A stretch of 64,000 bases of DNA, taken from assembly GCA_038238015.1 (NCBI GenBank), contig JBBRYA010000007.1, forward strand, positions 1 through 64,000. The letters are read 5' to 3'. A model generated the notes under the pieces. That model made no database searches. It saw only the letters and a program-made list of their open reading frames with translations, and was not told the origin of the DNA. The stretch is from DASQFQ01 sp038238015 (GTDB lineage: Bacteria; Actinomycetota; Thermoleophilia; Solirubrobacterales; Solirubrobacteraceae). How positions within the stretch are numbered: the first letter of the stretch is position 1; each line of letters starts with the position of its first letter. This document shows positions 8,034 through 15,657 of this stretch, in pieces. A program made the translations under genes and the position numbers.

Positions 8034-8217
8034 CTCGTACCTCCGTCTCGGTATGGGACTGCGTACGTCCGTTGCGCTGCACGATCGTCTGACGGGAGGA
8101 GACCGACGTGGTCTTCCCCGGCTCGCCGACCGTGCCGGCGACGACTGCATTGATGTCGGCCGCGATGTTCACGCCGTCCTTGGAGTGGCGGATGCGGCGG
8201 CGGATGATCTCTGACAT
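8014..8217 (-). CDS. Small basic peptide, first gene of the peptide operon
   Basis: A 67-residue protein starting MSEIIRRRIRHSKDG. It lacks the LPDREAMS motif but shares the later pattern (VNIAADINAVVAGTV, then SSRQTIVQRNG) with the three downstream peptides, whose ends also read Q-x(2,3)-I-x-Q. It is basic where the others are acidic. It is first in the operon and its 3' end overlaps copy 1 by 20 bases. It may be a divergent member or a partner of the acidic peptides; no known family was recognised. Confidence 0.7.
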   Translation of the reverse strand: MSEIIRRRIRHSKDGVNIAADINAVVAGTVGEPGKTTSVSSRQTIVQRNGRTQSHTETEVRDGRREA

Positions 8218-8309
8218 CTTCACTTGAGCCGCTGTACCCGCCGAGGCGTGGCGCGTAGAGTCGCCTTTTCGTCCAGGGGCGCGAATCGCCCGTCCTGCGG
8301 GGCTTTGCC

Positions 8310-8353
8310 TCAAAGCGACGGTCAAGCGGATGTGACGATCCTGTCAAGCGACC
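8310..8353. repeat. Three TCAA(A)GCG repeats between divergent operons
   Basis: TCAAAGCGACG (8310-8320), TCAAGCGGATG (8322-8332) and TCAAGCGACC (8344-8353) lie in the same orientation; the last two are 22 bases apart (about two helical turns). The third copy abuts the -35 box of the Clp_N/HTH gene. They could be binding sites for a regulator shared by the two divergent units. Confidence 0.4.
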
Positions 8354-8382
8354 TTGACGTGAGGAGCGACTCGACGTAGCGT
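8354..8382 (+). promoter_or_regulatory. Sigma-70 type promoter of the Clp_N/HTH gene
   Basis: TTGACG (8354-8359), a 17-base spacer and TAGCGT (8377-8382). The start codon follows ten bases later, so the mRNA would have almost no leader. This is one of the closest matches to the consensus promoter in the window. Confidence 0.6.
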
Positions 8383-8392
8383 CCTGCCGCGG

Positions 8393-9088
8393 ATGAGCGA
8401 GGCACGCCCCCCCGAGTCCCAGCTCGTGCGCGCCGCCGCCCAGCTCGGGGACCCCGCGGCGGGCCTCGAGGCCGTGGCCGAACTGCGCCGGCGCCTCACG
8501 ACCCTCGAGGCCGCGCACGTGGACGAGGCGATCGCCGGCGGCTGGTCCTGGCAGCGTGTCGCGGCCGCGCTCGGCGTGACCAAGCAGGCCGCCCACGCGC
8601 GCCACGCGCGCCGTGCCAAGCGCACCCAGGAGGGCCTCGTCGTCGCCGGCCGCGCGCGCCAGGCGGTGCAGCGCGCCCGGCTCGAGGCCGCCCGGCTGGG
8701 CGCTACGCGCGTCGAAAGCGACCACCTGCTGCTCGGCCTGCTGCTCGAGGGCACCGGGGCGGTGTGCGAGGCGCTGGACGGGTGCGAGATCACCTACGAC
8801 GCCGTCCGCGCGCGCATCGTGCCGCCGGCTGGCACGCCGCCGCGCCCCGCAGCGCACCCCCCGGCCGTCTCCCCGCAGACCCGCGAGGTGCTCGAGCAGT
8901 CCATGCGCGAGGCGGTCTCGCGCGGCGACGCTCGCCTCGACGTGCAGCACCTGCTGCTGGCGGTCCTGCACGAGCCGGGCGGCCGCGGCCTGCAGGCGGT
9001 CGCGGCCGGCGGCCGCTCGCCGGGCGCGGTCGAGCGCCGGCTCAGCCGGGCGCTGCGCGAGGAGGCTCAGTCCTCGGCGTCGTCATGA
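8393..9088 (+). CDS. HTH and Clp N-terminal domain protein
   Basis: A 231-residue cytoplasmic protein. Residues 51-71 (WSWQRVAAALGVTKQAAHAR) form a sigma-region-4/MarR-like helix-turn-helix. Residues 105-140 and about 165-220 resemble the two repeats of the ClpA/ClpC N-terminal (adaptor/substrate-binding) domain (DHLLLGLLLEGTG, QHLLLAVLHEPG). There is no AAA+ ATPase, so it is not a chaperone itself. It is divergent from the peptide operon, with repeated sites between them, so it may regulate that operon or deliver a bound protein to a Clp protease. It ends inside the convergent gene at 9067 (22-base overlap). Confidence 0.8.
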   Translation: MSEARPPESQLVRAAAQLGDPAAGLEAVAELRRRLTTLEAAHVDEAIAGGWSWQRVAAALGVTKQAAHARHARRAKRTQEGLVVAGRARQAVQRARLEAARLGATRVESDHLLLGLLLEGTGAVCEALDGCEITYDAVRARIVPPAGTPPRPAAHPPAVSPQTREVLEQSMREAVSRGDARLDVQHLLLAVLHEPGGRGLQAVAAGGRSPGAVERRLSRALREEAQSSASS

Positions 9089-9246
9089 CCCAGCAGGACG
9101 TCGGCGGCGATGTCGGGATCCAGCGGGATCGTCACGTCGCCGCGGATGATCGACATCGCCTCGCGATCGGGCAGCTGCGCAACGTCATGGCGCTCGAGCT
9201 CCTCCTGGGCGAACTCGCGCTCCTCATCCTCCGGAGGCCCGGTCAC
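9067..9246 (-). CDS. Degenerate LPDREAMS-motif peptide coupled to rmlA
   Basis: A 59-residue acidic protein: EEREFAQEELERHDV, then AQLPDREAMSII at about 23-34, then a short Asp-rich end without the QTSTITQGN tail. It is clearly related to the three peptides at 7.3-8.0 kb but shorter at both ends. The GTG at 9246 overlaps the rmlA stop (GTGA), so its translation is tied to a sugar-nucleotide gene rather than to the M50 protease. Its stop lies inside the convergent Clp_N/HTH gene. Function unknown. Confidence 0.7.
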   Translation of the reverse strand: MTGPPEDEEREFAQEELERHDVAQLPDREAMSIIRGDVTIPLDPDIAADVLLGHDDAED

Positions 9247-10319
9247 AGGATGCCGATCTCGGAGTTGTCGCCCACCAGGAAGCGGTAGGCACGGGGCTGT
9301 CGGTCGTCGCGTGAGATGGCTACGTTCTTCCCCAGCAGCGAGGACTCCATCCGGCCCTGCAGCCCGCGGACCGACGAGGACTCCAGCAGGATCGAGTGCT
9401 CGACCTCGGCGTCCTCGATGACGCAGCCCGCCCCGACGGCGGTGTAGGGCCCGATGTAGGCGTTGCGCAGCTGCGCGCCCGAGCCGATCACGGCCGGCCC
9501 GCGGACCGTCACGTGCTCCAGGCGCGCTCCCGGCTCGACGATCACCCGCCCGTCGATCTGGGAGTCGACGAGCTCGCCCTCGACGCGCCGCTGCACCGTC
9601 TCGAGGATCAGGCGGTTGGCCTCGAGCATGTCGCCCAGGCGCCCGGTGTCCTTCCACCACCCGCGCACGACGTGGGACTCGACCTTGCGCCCGCCGTCGA
9701 CGAGCCACTGGATCGCGTCGGTGATCTCGAGCTCGCCGCGGGGGCTGGGCTCGATCGCCCGCGCCGCCTCGTGGATGGCGGGCGTGAACATGTAGACGCC
9801 GACCAGCGCGAGGTCGGTCGCGGGCTCGGCGGGCTTCTCCACCAGCCGCATCACCGAGCCGCTCTCGTCGAGCTCGGCCACCCCGTAGTTCTCGGGATCG
9901 GGGACCGGGGTGAGCAGGATCAGCGCCTCGGGGCCGTTGGCGCGGAACGCCGCGACGAGGTCGGCGATCCCGCCCTGAAGCAGGTTGTCGCCGAGGTACA
10001 TGACGAACGGGTCGGCACCGAGGTAGTCCTCGGCGGTGAGCACGGCATGGGCGAGCCCCAGCGGCTCGTCCTGGACGATGTAGGTGATCTCCACGCCGAA
10101 GCGCGAGCCGTCCCCGGCCGCGCCGCGGATCTCGTCGCCGGTCTCGGGGGCGATGATGATCCCCACCTGGCGGATCCCGGCGGCGGCCATCGCCTCGATC
10201 CCGTAGAACAGGACGGGCTTGTTGGCCACGGGGACGAGCTGCTTGGCCGACGTGTGCGTGATGGGGCGCAGGCGGGTGCCCTTCCCGCCCGAGAGGATCA
10301 GTCCTTTGAGGTTGCCCAT
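9243..10319 (-). CDS. rmlA: Glucose-1-phosphate thymidylyltransferase, long form
   Basis: Makes dTDP-glucose from dTTP and glucose-1-phosphate, the first step of dTDP-rhamnose and other deoxysugars. It is 358 residues: a nucleotidyltransferase domain with LSGGKGTRLRPIT (9-21), the YLGDNLL metal-site region and VEKP, then a C-terminal hexapeptide-like left-handed beta-helix (VIGSGAQLRNAYIGPYTAVG). The extra C-terminal domain is typical of the long RmlA form in antibiotic-type deoxysugar pathways. The ATG follows TAGGCT by nine bases, suggesting a leaderless mRNA. It is coupled to the small LPDREAMS gene downstream. Confidence 0.93.
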   Translation of the reverse strand: MGNLKGLILSGGKGTRLRPITHTSAKQLVPVANKPVLFYGIEAMAAAGIRQVGIIIAPETGDEIRGAAGDGSRFGVEITYIVQDEPLGLAHAVLTAEDYLGADPFVMYLGDNLLQGGIADLVAAFRANGPEALILLTPVPDPENYGVAELDESGSVMRLVEKPAEPATDLALVGVYMFTPAIHEAARAIEPSPRGELEITDAIQWLVDGGRKVESHVVRGWWKDTGRLGDMLEANRLILETVQRRVEGELVDSQIDGRVIVEPGARLEHVTVRGPAVIGSGAQLRNAYIGPYTAVGAGCVIEDAEVEHSILLESSSVRGLQGRMESSLLGKNVAISRDDRQPRAYRFLVGDNSEIGIL

Positions 10320-10328
10320 CGGGGGCGG

Positions 10329-10334
10329 AGCCTA
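10329..10334 (-). promoter_or_regulatory. -10 box of rmlA
   Basis: TAGGCT on the minus strand, nine bases before the rmlA ATG, with no ribosome-binding site between. It belongs to the recurring leaderless-promoter pattern in this window. Confidence 0.4.
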
Positions 10335-10808
10335 ATAGGTGCCGCCGAGCTTGCGGTGATCCCAGCTGACGCGGTCGCGCTCGACGAACTCGAGTCCGAC
10401 GCGCTTCGGCACCTGGGCGCGGAAGGCGTCGCGGGCGCCCTCGAGCTCCGGGCCCGCGCCGGTGTAGCGGGCCACGAGGTCCATGCCGATGCCCTCGATC
10501 ACGTCCGGGTCGCGGTGCAGGAGGACCTCGGTGCGGAGCATCAGACCGCGCAGCTCCGCGTAGTCCTCGCCGGCCTCGACGAGCAGCGTCGCCCGCGGGT
10601 CGCGCTCGAGGTTGCGCACCTTCTGGGACTTCGCGAACGTCCAGCCCCACAGGCGCGGGCCGTCACCGGAGTCGCGCAGCACGTACCAGAGCGGCATCAG
10701 GTGGGGGAAGCCACCCTTCCCGTTCGTGGCTACGACCACCGTGCGCTGCTCTTCGAGGAAGGCCTCGGCCTCCTCGGCGGAGAGGCGAATCGCCTCCCGG
10801 CGGTTCAC
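10332..10808 (-). CDS. Pyridoxamine-phosphate-oxidase-like flavin/F420-binding protein
   Basis: A 158-residue protein with the split-barrel fold of the PPOX superfamily: VVVATNGKGGFPHLMPLWYVL near the start, then KSQKVRNLERDPRATLLVE, the typical flavin/F420-phosphate-binding segment. Such proteins in actinobacteria are often F420-dependent reductases acting on small molecules; the cofactor and substrate cannot be decided here. The start is GTG at 10808, overlapping the stop of the pafBC gene (GTGA), so the two are an operon. Confidence 0.85.
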   Translation of the reverse strand: MNRREAIRLSAEEAEAFLEEQRTVVVATNGKGGFPHLMPLWYVLRDSGDGPRLWGWTFAKSQKVRNLERDPRATLLVEAGEDYAELRGLMLRTEVLLHRDPDVIEGIGMDLVARYTGAGPELEGARDAFRAQVPKRVGLEFVERDRVSWDHRKLGGTY

Positions 10809-12862
10809 CGGGCGGGCGCGAGCAGGTGCTCGGCGGCGGCCAGCACCGCCTCGCGGGCGTCGGCGGGCTCGAGCACCGCGGCGTCGCCCGCCTCCTTGAG
10901 GACCTCCTTGACCAGGTAGTCCTCGCCCTTGTAGGTCCATTCGACGATCACCGCGCCGTCGTCGAGCTCGGCGAGCACGGTGCGCTCCTCGCGCGCCCAG
11001 CGCGCCTGCTCGGGGGAGATCCACACGTGCGCGACGCGCGAGCCGCCGACCTCGCCGGTCCGCGGCCAGCCCTCGATGTCGGCGATCGGGTCGACGTCGG
11101 GCCGCGGCTCGTAGCCCTCCTCGAGCACGGCCGCGCTCTTGATGCGGTCCAGGCGGAAGTGGCGCAGGGCGTCCTTGGAGACGTCCCAGCACGGCGTGTA
11201 CCAGCCCTCGCGCCCGTTCATCAGCGCGTAGGGCTCGACGACGCGCTCGGAGAAGCGGTCCTCGCTGGGCGAGTAGTACTCGATGCGCATCCGCCGCCTC
11301 GCCTCGATCGCGCCCGCCACGACCGCGGCGATCTCTGAGTCGTCACCGCTCGCCGTGGCGATCTGGAGCCCCTCGCGCACGGGATCCTCCCCGAGCGCCT
11401 CGACGATCTTGTCGCGCGCGGAGTCCAGCTGGCCGGCCGGGATGTGCGCGCCGAGGAAGTCGATCGCCGCGACCAGCGCCTTGGCCTCGATCGGCAGCAG
11501 CCGCGCGGGACGGTCGAAGGTGTCGGAGTAGGGCTCGGGGTCGACCTCGACCTCGCCGTTGGGGTGGACCTCGGCGTAGAGCACGTAGGCGCCGCCGCCG
11601 AAGTTGACGACGTTGAGCACGCTGATGTCCTCGCGCAGCTCCTGGTCGGTCATCTGCAGCTGCTCGCAGACCTGCTTGAGCTTGAGCCTGCGGCCCTCGC
11701 GCCCGGCGGCGATCAGCACGGAGGCCAGCGTGACCAGGCGGGCGAAGCGCTCTGGGCGGATCGCCGCCTCCTGGCGCGAGCGCGACGGCGGCTCCTCGGC
11801 GCCCGGCCCGGGCACCGGGGTGCGACCCTCGGCGACGGACGCGAACGCCTCGCCGGTGTGGCGCTCGACCACCCAGTCCAGGCGCTCGCGCTCCTCGGCG
11901 ACCAGCTCGGGCGGCCCGATGATGCGCACGTGCTCGCCGTAGCCGAGCGCCCAGGAGACCAGCAGCCGCGGGATCGCGTACTCGGTGCGGAACACACGCC
12001 CGCCGTCCTCGGCGTCGGCGATCGTGCCGTAGGGGCCGAAGTTGCGCTCGACGTGCCAGGCGATGCGGTCCGACACCCAGATCTCCGCCGTCCCGACCGC
12101 TTCGCCGAGCTGCCACGGGATGCGGTTCGCGTACTCGCGCGGGTCGAACTCCGCGGGCCGCTGGAAGTCGTGCTCGGCCTTGCTCGCGTAGGCGACCTTG
12201 CCGCGGATGCGCGAGAGCTTGAAGACACGCAGGTCGCCGCGCTCGTGCGCGTAGCCGACGAGGTAGAACTGGCCGCCCTGGTAGAGCAGCTGGTAGGGAT
12301 CGACCTTGCGCTCGGCGACCTCGCCGGACTGCATCGTGAAGTACTCGAACTCGATCCGCTTGCGGCGGTAGATCGCGGTGTCGGCCTTGGCCAGGCGAGC
12401 CGACAGCTCGGCGCCGCCCGCCGAGCCCGTGATCCCCAGGCCGACCGAGCGCTGGGCCGGCGAGGCCAGCGGGCTGGGGCGCCCCCAGGTGATCTGCTGC
12501 AGCGCGAGGCGCAGCGGCTCGGCGTAGGCGAACTCGCCGTCGAGCAGGCTCAGCGCGGTCTGCAGCGACGCGTGCTCGGCGTCGGTGAAGGCGATCGCCG
12601 GCAGGTGGAAGGCCTCGGGCGCGAGCGAGTAGTTCTCCTGGTCGGTGAAGCCGTCGGCGGGCTTGTCGACGCCCAGCCGGATGCCGAGCGCGTCGAGCTC
12701 GGCGCGGTCGGCGTAGAAGCGGCGCGCGAACGCGTCCTCGGTCATGTCCGAGTAGCCCTCGACGTCGCGGCGGATCTCCGTCGCGGTCACGGGCCGGCGC
12801 TCCGCCATCAGGTACGAGATGAGCGAGAGCTGCCGGATCAGCTTCTCGGTGTCCTTGGCCAC
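10805..12862 (-). CDS. pafBC: PafB-PafC fusion, WYL-domain transcriptional regulator
   Basis: A 685-residue fusion of two HTH-WYL proteins normally encoded as adjacent pafB and pafC. Each half has an N-terminal winged helix and a WYL ligand-sensing domain: PYQLLYQGGQFYLVGYA in the first half and PYALMNGREGWYTPCWD in the second. In mycobacteria PafBC activates the RecA-independent DNA-damage response, possibly by sensing single-stranded DNA. GTG at 12862 is preferred; it follows TAAGGT by seven bases (leaderless). A Ser/Pro-rich linker near residue 355 joins the halves. No proteasome genes are nearby. Confidence 0.9.
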   Translation of the reverse strand: MAKDTEKLIRQLSLISYLMAERRPVTATEIRRDVEGYSDMTEDAFARRFYADRAELDALGIRLGVDKPADGFTDQENYSLAPEAFHLPAIAFTDAEHASLQTALSLLDGEFAYAEPLRLALQQITWGRPSPLASPAQRSVGLGITGSAGGAELSARLAKADTAIYRRKRIEFEYFTMQSGEVAERKVDPYQLLYQGGQFYLVGYAHERGDLRVFKLSRIRGKVAYASKAEHDFQRPAEFDPREYANRIPWQLGEAVGTAEIWVSDRIAWHVERNFGPYGTIADAEDGGRVFRTEYAIPRLLVSWALGYGEHVRIIGPPELVAEERERLDWVVERHTGEAFASVAEGRTPVPGPGAEEPPSRSRQEAAIRPERFARLVTLASVLIAAGREGRRLKLKQVCEQLQMTDQELREDISVLNVVNFGGGAYVLYAEVHPNGEVEVDPEPYSDTFDRPARLLPIEAKALVAAIDFLGAHIPAGQLDSARDKIVEALGEDPVREGLQIATASGDDSEIAAVVAGAIEARRRMRIEYYSPSEDRFSERVVEPYALMNGREGWYTPCWDVSKDALRHFRLDRIKSAAVLEEGYEPRPDVDPIADIEGWPRTGEVGGSRVAHVWISPEQARWAREERTVLAELDDGAVIVEWTYKGEDYLVKEVLKEAGDAAVLEPADAREAVLAAAEHLLAPAR

Positions 12863-12869
12863 GCCGGAG

Positions 12870-12875
12870 ACCTTA
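12870..12875 (-). promoter_or_regulatory. -10 box of pafBC
   Basis: TAAGGT on the minus strand, seven bases before the GTG start, with no ribosome-binding site; supports the chosen start. Confidence 0.4.
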
Positions 12876-12938
12876 GTCCGGGCACGACGCCGCGGACGCC
12901 GCACCGCCTCCGCTTGCCCGCAGATTGCGGGCTTTGAG

Positions 12939-13895
12939 CTACGCCGCTTCGCGTGCCGCGAAGTACGCGCCGCCGCCGAGCGCGCGGTCGAACGCCGACC
13001 ACTCGCTGCCCTGCGGGAGCTCCTTCTCCAGGCGGTCGAAGGAGCCCAGGCGGCCGCCCAGGTTGTCGATCATGTGCACGAGCGTGGCCTCGCGCGTGCA
13101 CGGGACCACGGGGGAGCCGTGCTCGAGCGCCCCGTGGTGGGACAGGATGATGTGCAGCACCGCCTCCGCGCGCGCGGGCGGGAAGCCCGGCAGCTCCTCG
13201 ATCAGCCGGCGCACGCGGTAGTAGCCGAGGGGGATCTCGCCCTGGAGCTTGCCCAGGTCGGTCATGTCGATGGCCGTGGCCTTGGCCGCGTAGGCGTCGA
13301 GCTTGCCGATGTCGTGCAGCAGCGCGCCGGTGACCGCGACCTCGCGGTCGATCCCCGGGAAGGTGGCCGAGATCGACGACACGGCCTGGGCGACCGTGAG
13401 GCAGTGCTCGAGCAGCCCGTGGCGGTAGGCCTGGTGGTAGTACTTCGCCGCCGGGGCCTCGCGGAACTGCGCCCACGTCTCGGCTCCCGGGCCGAACAGC
13501 GCGTCGAGCAGCGCGCGCAGATGCGGGTCGTGGATCGTGTCCAGCAGCGCGCGCAGGTCCGTCTCCATCTGGTCCGCCGAACGCGGGGAGCCAGGCAGCA
13601 GCGCGTCGAGGTCGACCTCGTGGGGCTCGGCGGCGCGCAGCGTGCGGACGGCGATCTGCGCGCCGTAGCGCGGGTGCAGGCAATAGCGCCCGGCGACACG
13701 GATGGCGGCGCCCGACTCGCAGAAGCCGGCGCAGGCGGACACGTCGTCCCAGATCATCGCGCTGACCGAGCCGGAGCGGTCGGCGAGGCCGAGCTTGAGG
13801 TACTGACCGCCGTCGCGCTTTGCGCGCAGCTCGCGCTCGCGCACCAGGAGCACCTGGTCGACCTCCTGACCGTCTGTGAGCTGGTTGACGAGCAT
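12939..13895 (-). CDS. HD-domain 3'-5' exoribonuclease, YhaM-like
   Basis: A 318-residue protein, close to the length of YhaM (about 314). The N-terminal half is an OB-fold nucleic-acid-binding domain (GQYLKLGLADRSGSVSAMIWD); the C-terminal half is an HD phosphohydrolase with HGLLEH, LLHDIGK and LSHHG metal ligands. YhaM proteins degrade RNA and DNA from the 3' end and mature small RNAs. The ATG at 13895 is chosen because TAGCGT lies eight bases upstream and the family begins with a similar MLV-type N-terminus. Confidence 0.88.
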   Translation of the reverse strand: MLVNQLTDGQEVDQVLLVRERELRAKRDGGQYLKLGLADRSGSVSAMIWDDVSACAGFCESGAAIRVAGRYCLHPRYGAQIAVRTLRAAEPHEVDLDALLPGSPRSADQMETDLRALLDTIHDPHLRALLDALFGPGAETWAQFREAPAAKYYHQAYRHGLLEHCLTVAQAVSSISATFPGIDREVAVTGALLHDIGKLDAYAAKATAIDMTDLGKLQGEIPLGYYRVRRLIEELPGFPPARAEAVLHIILSHHGALEHGSPVVPCTREATLVHMIDNLGGRLGSFDRLEKELPQGSEWSAFDRALGGGAYFAAREAA

Positions 13896-13903
13896 GGGCG
13901 GAA

Positions 13904-13909
13904 ACGCTA
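13904..13909 (-). promoter_or_regulatory. -10 box of the YhaM-like gene
   Basis: TAGCGT on the minus strand, eight bases before the ATG; no ribosome-binding site. Confidence 0.4.
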
Positions 13910-14019
13910 AAGACGCGGGCGGACGATGCAACGGAATGCGCTGGTCGCGGGGGGTCATGTGACCATTGAATCGCGGGCGCGGGCGGGTTCCTGACGCATG
14001 CGGTGTTGCCGGCATAAAT

Positions 14020-14037
14020 CGGCACGGATTCGTGCCG
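14020..14037. promoter_or_regulatory. Inverted repeat upstream of the AbiEi/DUF559 gene
   Basis: CGGCACG (14020-14026) and CGTGCCG (14031-14037) flank GATT. The repeat follows an AT-rich, -10-like CATAAAT (14013-14019) and lies 43 bases before the ATG. AbiEi-type proteins bind inverted repeats to autoregulate, so this is a candidate operator. Confidence 0.4.
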
Positions 14038-14080
14038 TTCGCGGGGTCCGCCGCCGCGATTTGCTTGCGAGGCTCCTGCC

Positions 14081-15001
14081 ATGGAGCTCGAGGTCGCGAT
14101 CGACACTGACAGTCATGGTCGATCGCAACCTCGCGGTCTGGATCTCAGGATCGCGGCGCTCGCCGCGCGCCAGCACGGGGTGGTGGCGCGCCGGCAGCTG
14201 CAGGCGCTCGGCATCGGACGGGGCGCGATCGACTACCGGCTCCAGCGCGGGCGGCTCCATCTCGTGCACCACGGCGTGTACGCGGTGGGGCACCCTGTGC
14301 TGTCCCAGTTCGGCCGCTGGATGGCCGCGGTGCTGGCGTGCGGTCCGGGCTCCGCGCTCAGCCACCAGGACGCAGCCGCGCTGCGAGGCATCCGGGCAAA
14401 CACACGCTCCAGGATCGACGTCACCGTCCCACGGCGGCTCCAGCCGCGGCCAGGCATCCACCCTCACCGCGCCGTGCTCCCGCCCGACGAGATCACGACC
14501 ATCAACGGCATACCGACCACGACAGTCCCGAGAACGCTGCTCGACCTCGCCGCGGTGTTGCCGAGGCAGGCCGTGCACAGAGCCGTCGCCGAGGCCGAGG
14601 TCCTGCGCCTCGCCGACCCGCTCTCCCTGGCGACCCTCCTCGACCGCCACCCGCGTGCGCGCGGGATCACGAAGCTCCGCGACCACGACCCGGCCCTCAC
14701 CCGCTCCGAGCTGGAAGCCCGCTTCCTTGCCTTCCTCGACGCGGCCGCTCTCCCGCGCCCAAGCGTGAACAGCCGCTTCGAGGGCCTCGAGGTCGACTTC
14801 GCCTGGCCCGCCCGGCGCCTGATCGTCGAGCTCGACGGCTACGCCTTCCACGCCACCCGCCGCGCCTTCGAGCGCGACCGCGCCCGCGATCGCCGCCTCC
14901 AGTCCCGAGGCTGGCGTGTCATCCGCATCACCTGGCGCCAGCTTCACGACGATCGCCGAAGCCTCGCGGCCGAGCTCCGCGCGCTGCTTCAGCCGCCGTA
15001 G
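14081..15001 (+). CDS. AbiEi-type HTH plus DUF559 nuclease-like protein
   Basis: A 306-residue two-domain protein. The N-terminus (RQHGVVARRQLQALGIGRGAI and following) is the winged helix of type IV antitoxin AbiEi. The C-terminus is a DUF559, PD-(D/E)xK/Vsr-like domain: FEGLEVDFAWPARRLIVELDG with catalytic-type Asp and Glu, then RDRARDRRLQSRGWRVIRITW. Such fusions are numerous in actinobacterial genomes and have no proven role; defence, DNA repair and toxin-antitoxin functions have been suggested. No partner toxin is adjacent. It overlaps the convergent EcsC gene by 13 bases. Confidence 0.85.
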   Translation: MELEVAIDTDSHGRSQPRGLDLRIAALAARQHGVVARRQLQALGIGRGAIDYRLQRGRLHLVHHGVYAVGHPVLSQFGRWMAAVLACGPGSALSHQDAAALRGIRANTRSRIDVTVPRRLQPRPGIHPHRAVLPPDEITTINGIPTTTVPRTLLDLAAVLPRQAVHRAVAEAEVLRLADPLSLATLLDRHPRARGITKLRDHDPALTRSELEARFLAFLDAAALPRPSVNSRFEGLEVDFAWPARRLIVELDGYAFHATRRAFERDRARDRRLQSRGWRVIRITWRQLHDDRRSLAAELRALLQPP

Positions 15002-15615
15002 AACGCGATCGCGCGGTCGGCCAGCGCGCGCGTCGCCCGCTCGTTGCCGATCGCGTTGAAGGCGATCGCCGCGAAGGGGATCAGCCGGCCGGCGAAGCGC
15101 TTGGCGACGCGCCCGCCCACCATCTTCGCCAGGCGCGAGGCGAGCGCCTCGTCGCGCTGCAGGCGCGAGCCGACGAAGGACTCGGCCAGGCTCGTGCCCA
15201 CGCCGTCCAGCGCGCGTCGCGCGCTCTCCGGATCGCTGAAGAGCCCCTGGAGGACCAGCAGCTCGGCGGGGCGCATCCGGTCGTGCGGGTCATAGCCGTA
15301 GGCGGCGGCGATGAAGAACACCATGCGCGACTGGATCCAGGCCGCGGCGACGAGGTCGGGGAGCACGGTCAGGATGCCGCCCACGCCCGTCGCGGCGCCG
15401 CCGAAGCGCGCCAGGGTGGCGTGACGGCGCTTTGCCATCACCGCGAGCTCGGCCGGCCCGTGGGCGTAGCGCGCCCGCCGCGACTGCGCCCACGCGGCCG
15501 CCGCCGGCGCGTGGTGCTCGGCGGCGGCCAGCGCGAGCGTCTCGGGCGCGTGCGCGGGGTCGGTTCGCAGCCGCTCCCACAGGCCCTTGGGCAGCTCGGG
15601 GACGTCGTCGGCCAC
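14989..15615 (-). CDS. EcsC-family protein
   Basis: A 208-residue protein with the EcsC pattern: a central glycine-rich amphipathic region (ATGVGGILTVLPDLVAAAWIQSRMV), then AAAYGYDPHDRMRPAELLVL, and a C-terminal IPFAAIAFNAIGNERATRAL. EcsC was named from a Bacillus ABC-transporter operon but its biochemical role is unclear. GTG at 15615 is chosen because TAGATT lies seven bases upstream. It is divergent from the DHA2 transporter, with 42 bases between the starts. Confidence 0.82.
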   Translation of the reverse strand: MADDVPELPKGLWERLRTDPAHAPETLALAAAEHHAPAAAAWAQSRRARYAHGPAELAVMAKRRHATLARFGGAATGVGGILTVLPDLVAAAWIQSRMVFFIAAAYGYDPHDRMRPAELLVLQGLFSDPESARRALDGVGTSLAESFVGSRLQRDEALASRLAKMVGGRVAKRFAGRLIPFAAIAFNAIGNERATRALADRAIAFYGG

Positions 15616-15622
15616 GTCCGGG

Positions 15623-15651
15623 AATCTAGATGCTGCCCGGTCCCGTACCGT
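15623..15651. promoter_or_regulatory. Back-to-back leaderless promoters (EcsC / DHA2 transporter)
   Basis: TAGATT on the minus strand (15628-15623), seven bases before the EcsC GTG, and TACCGT on the plus strand (15646-15651), six bases before the transporter ATG. The two -10 boxes are only 17 bases apart, so RNA polymerases would probably exclude one another. Confidence 0.5.
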
Positions 15652-15657
15652 GAAGCC

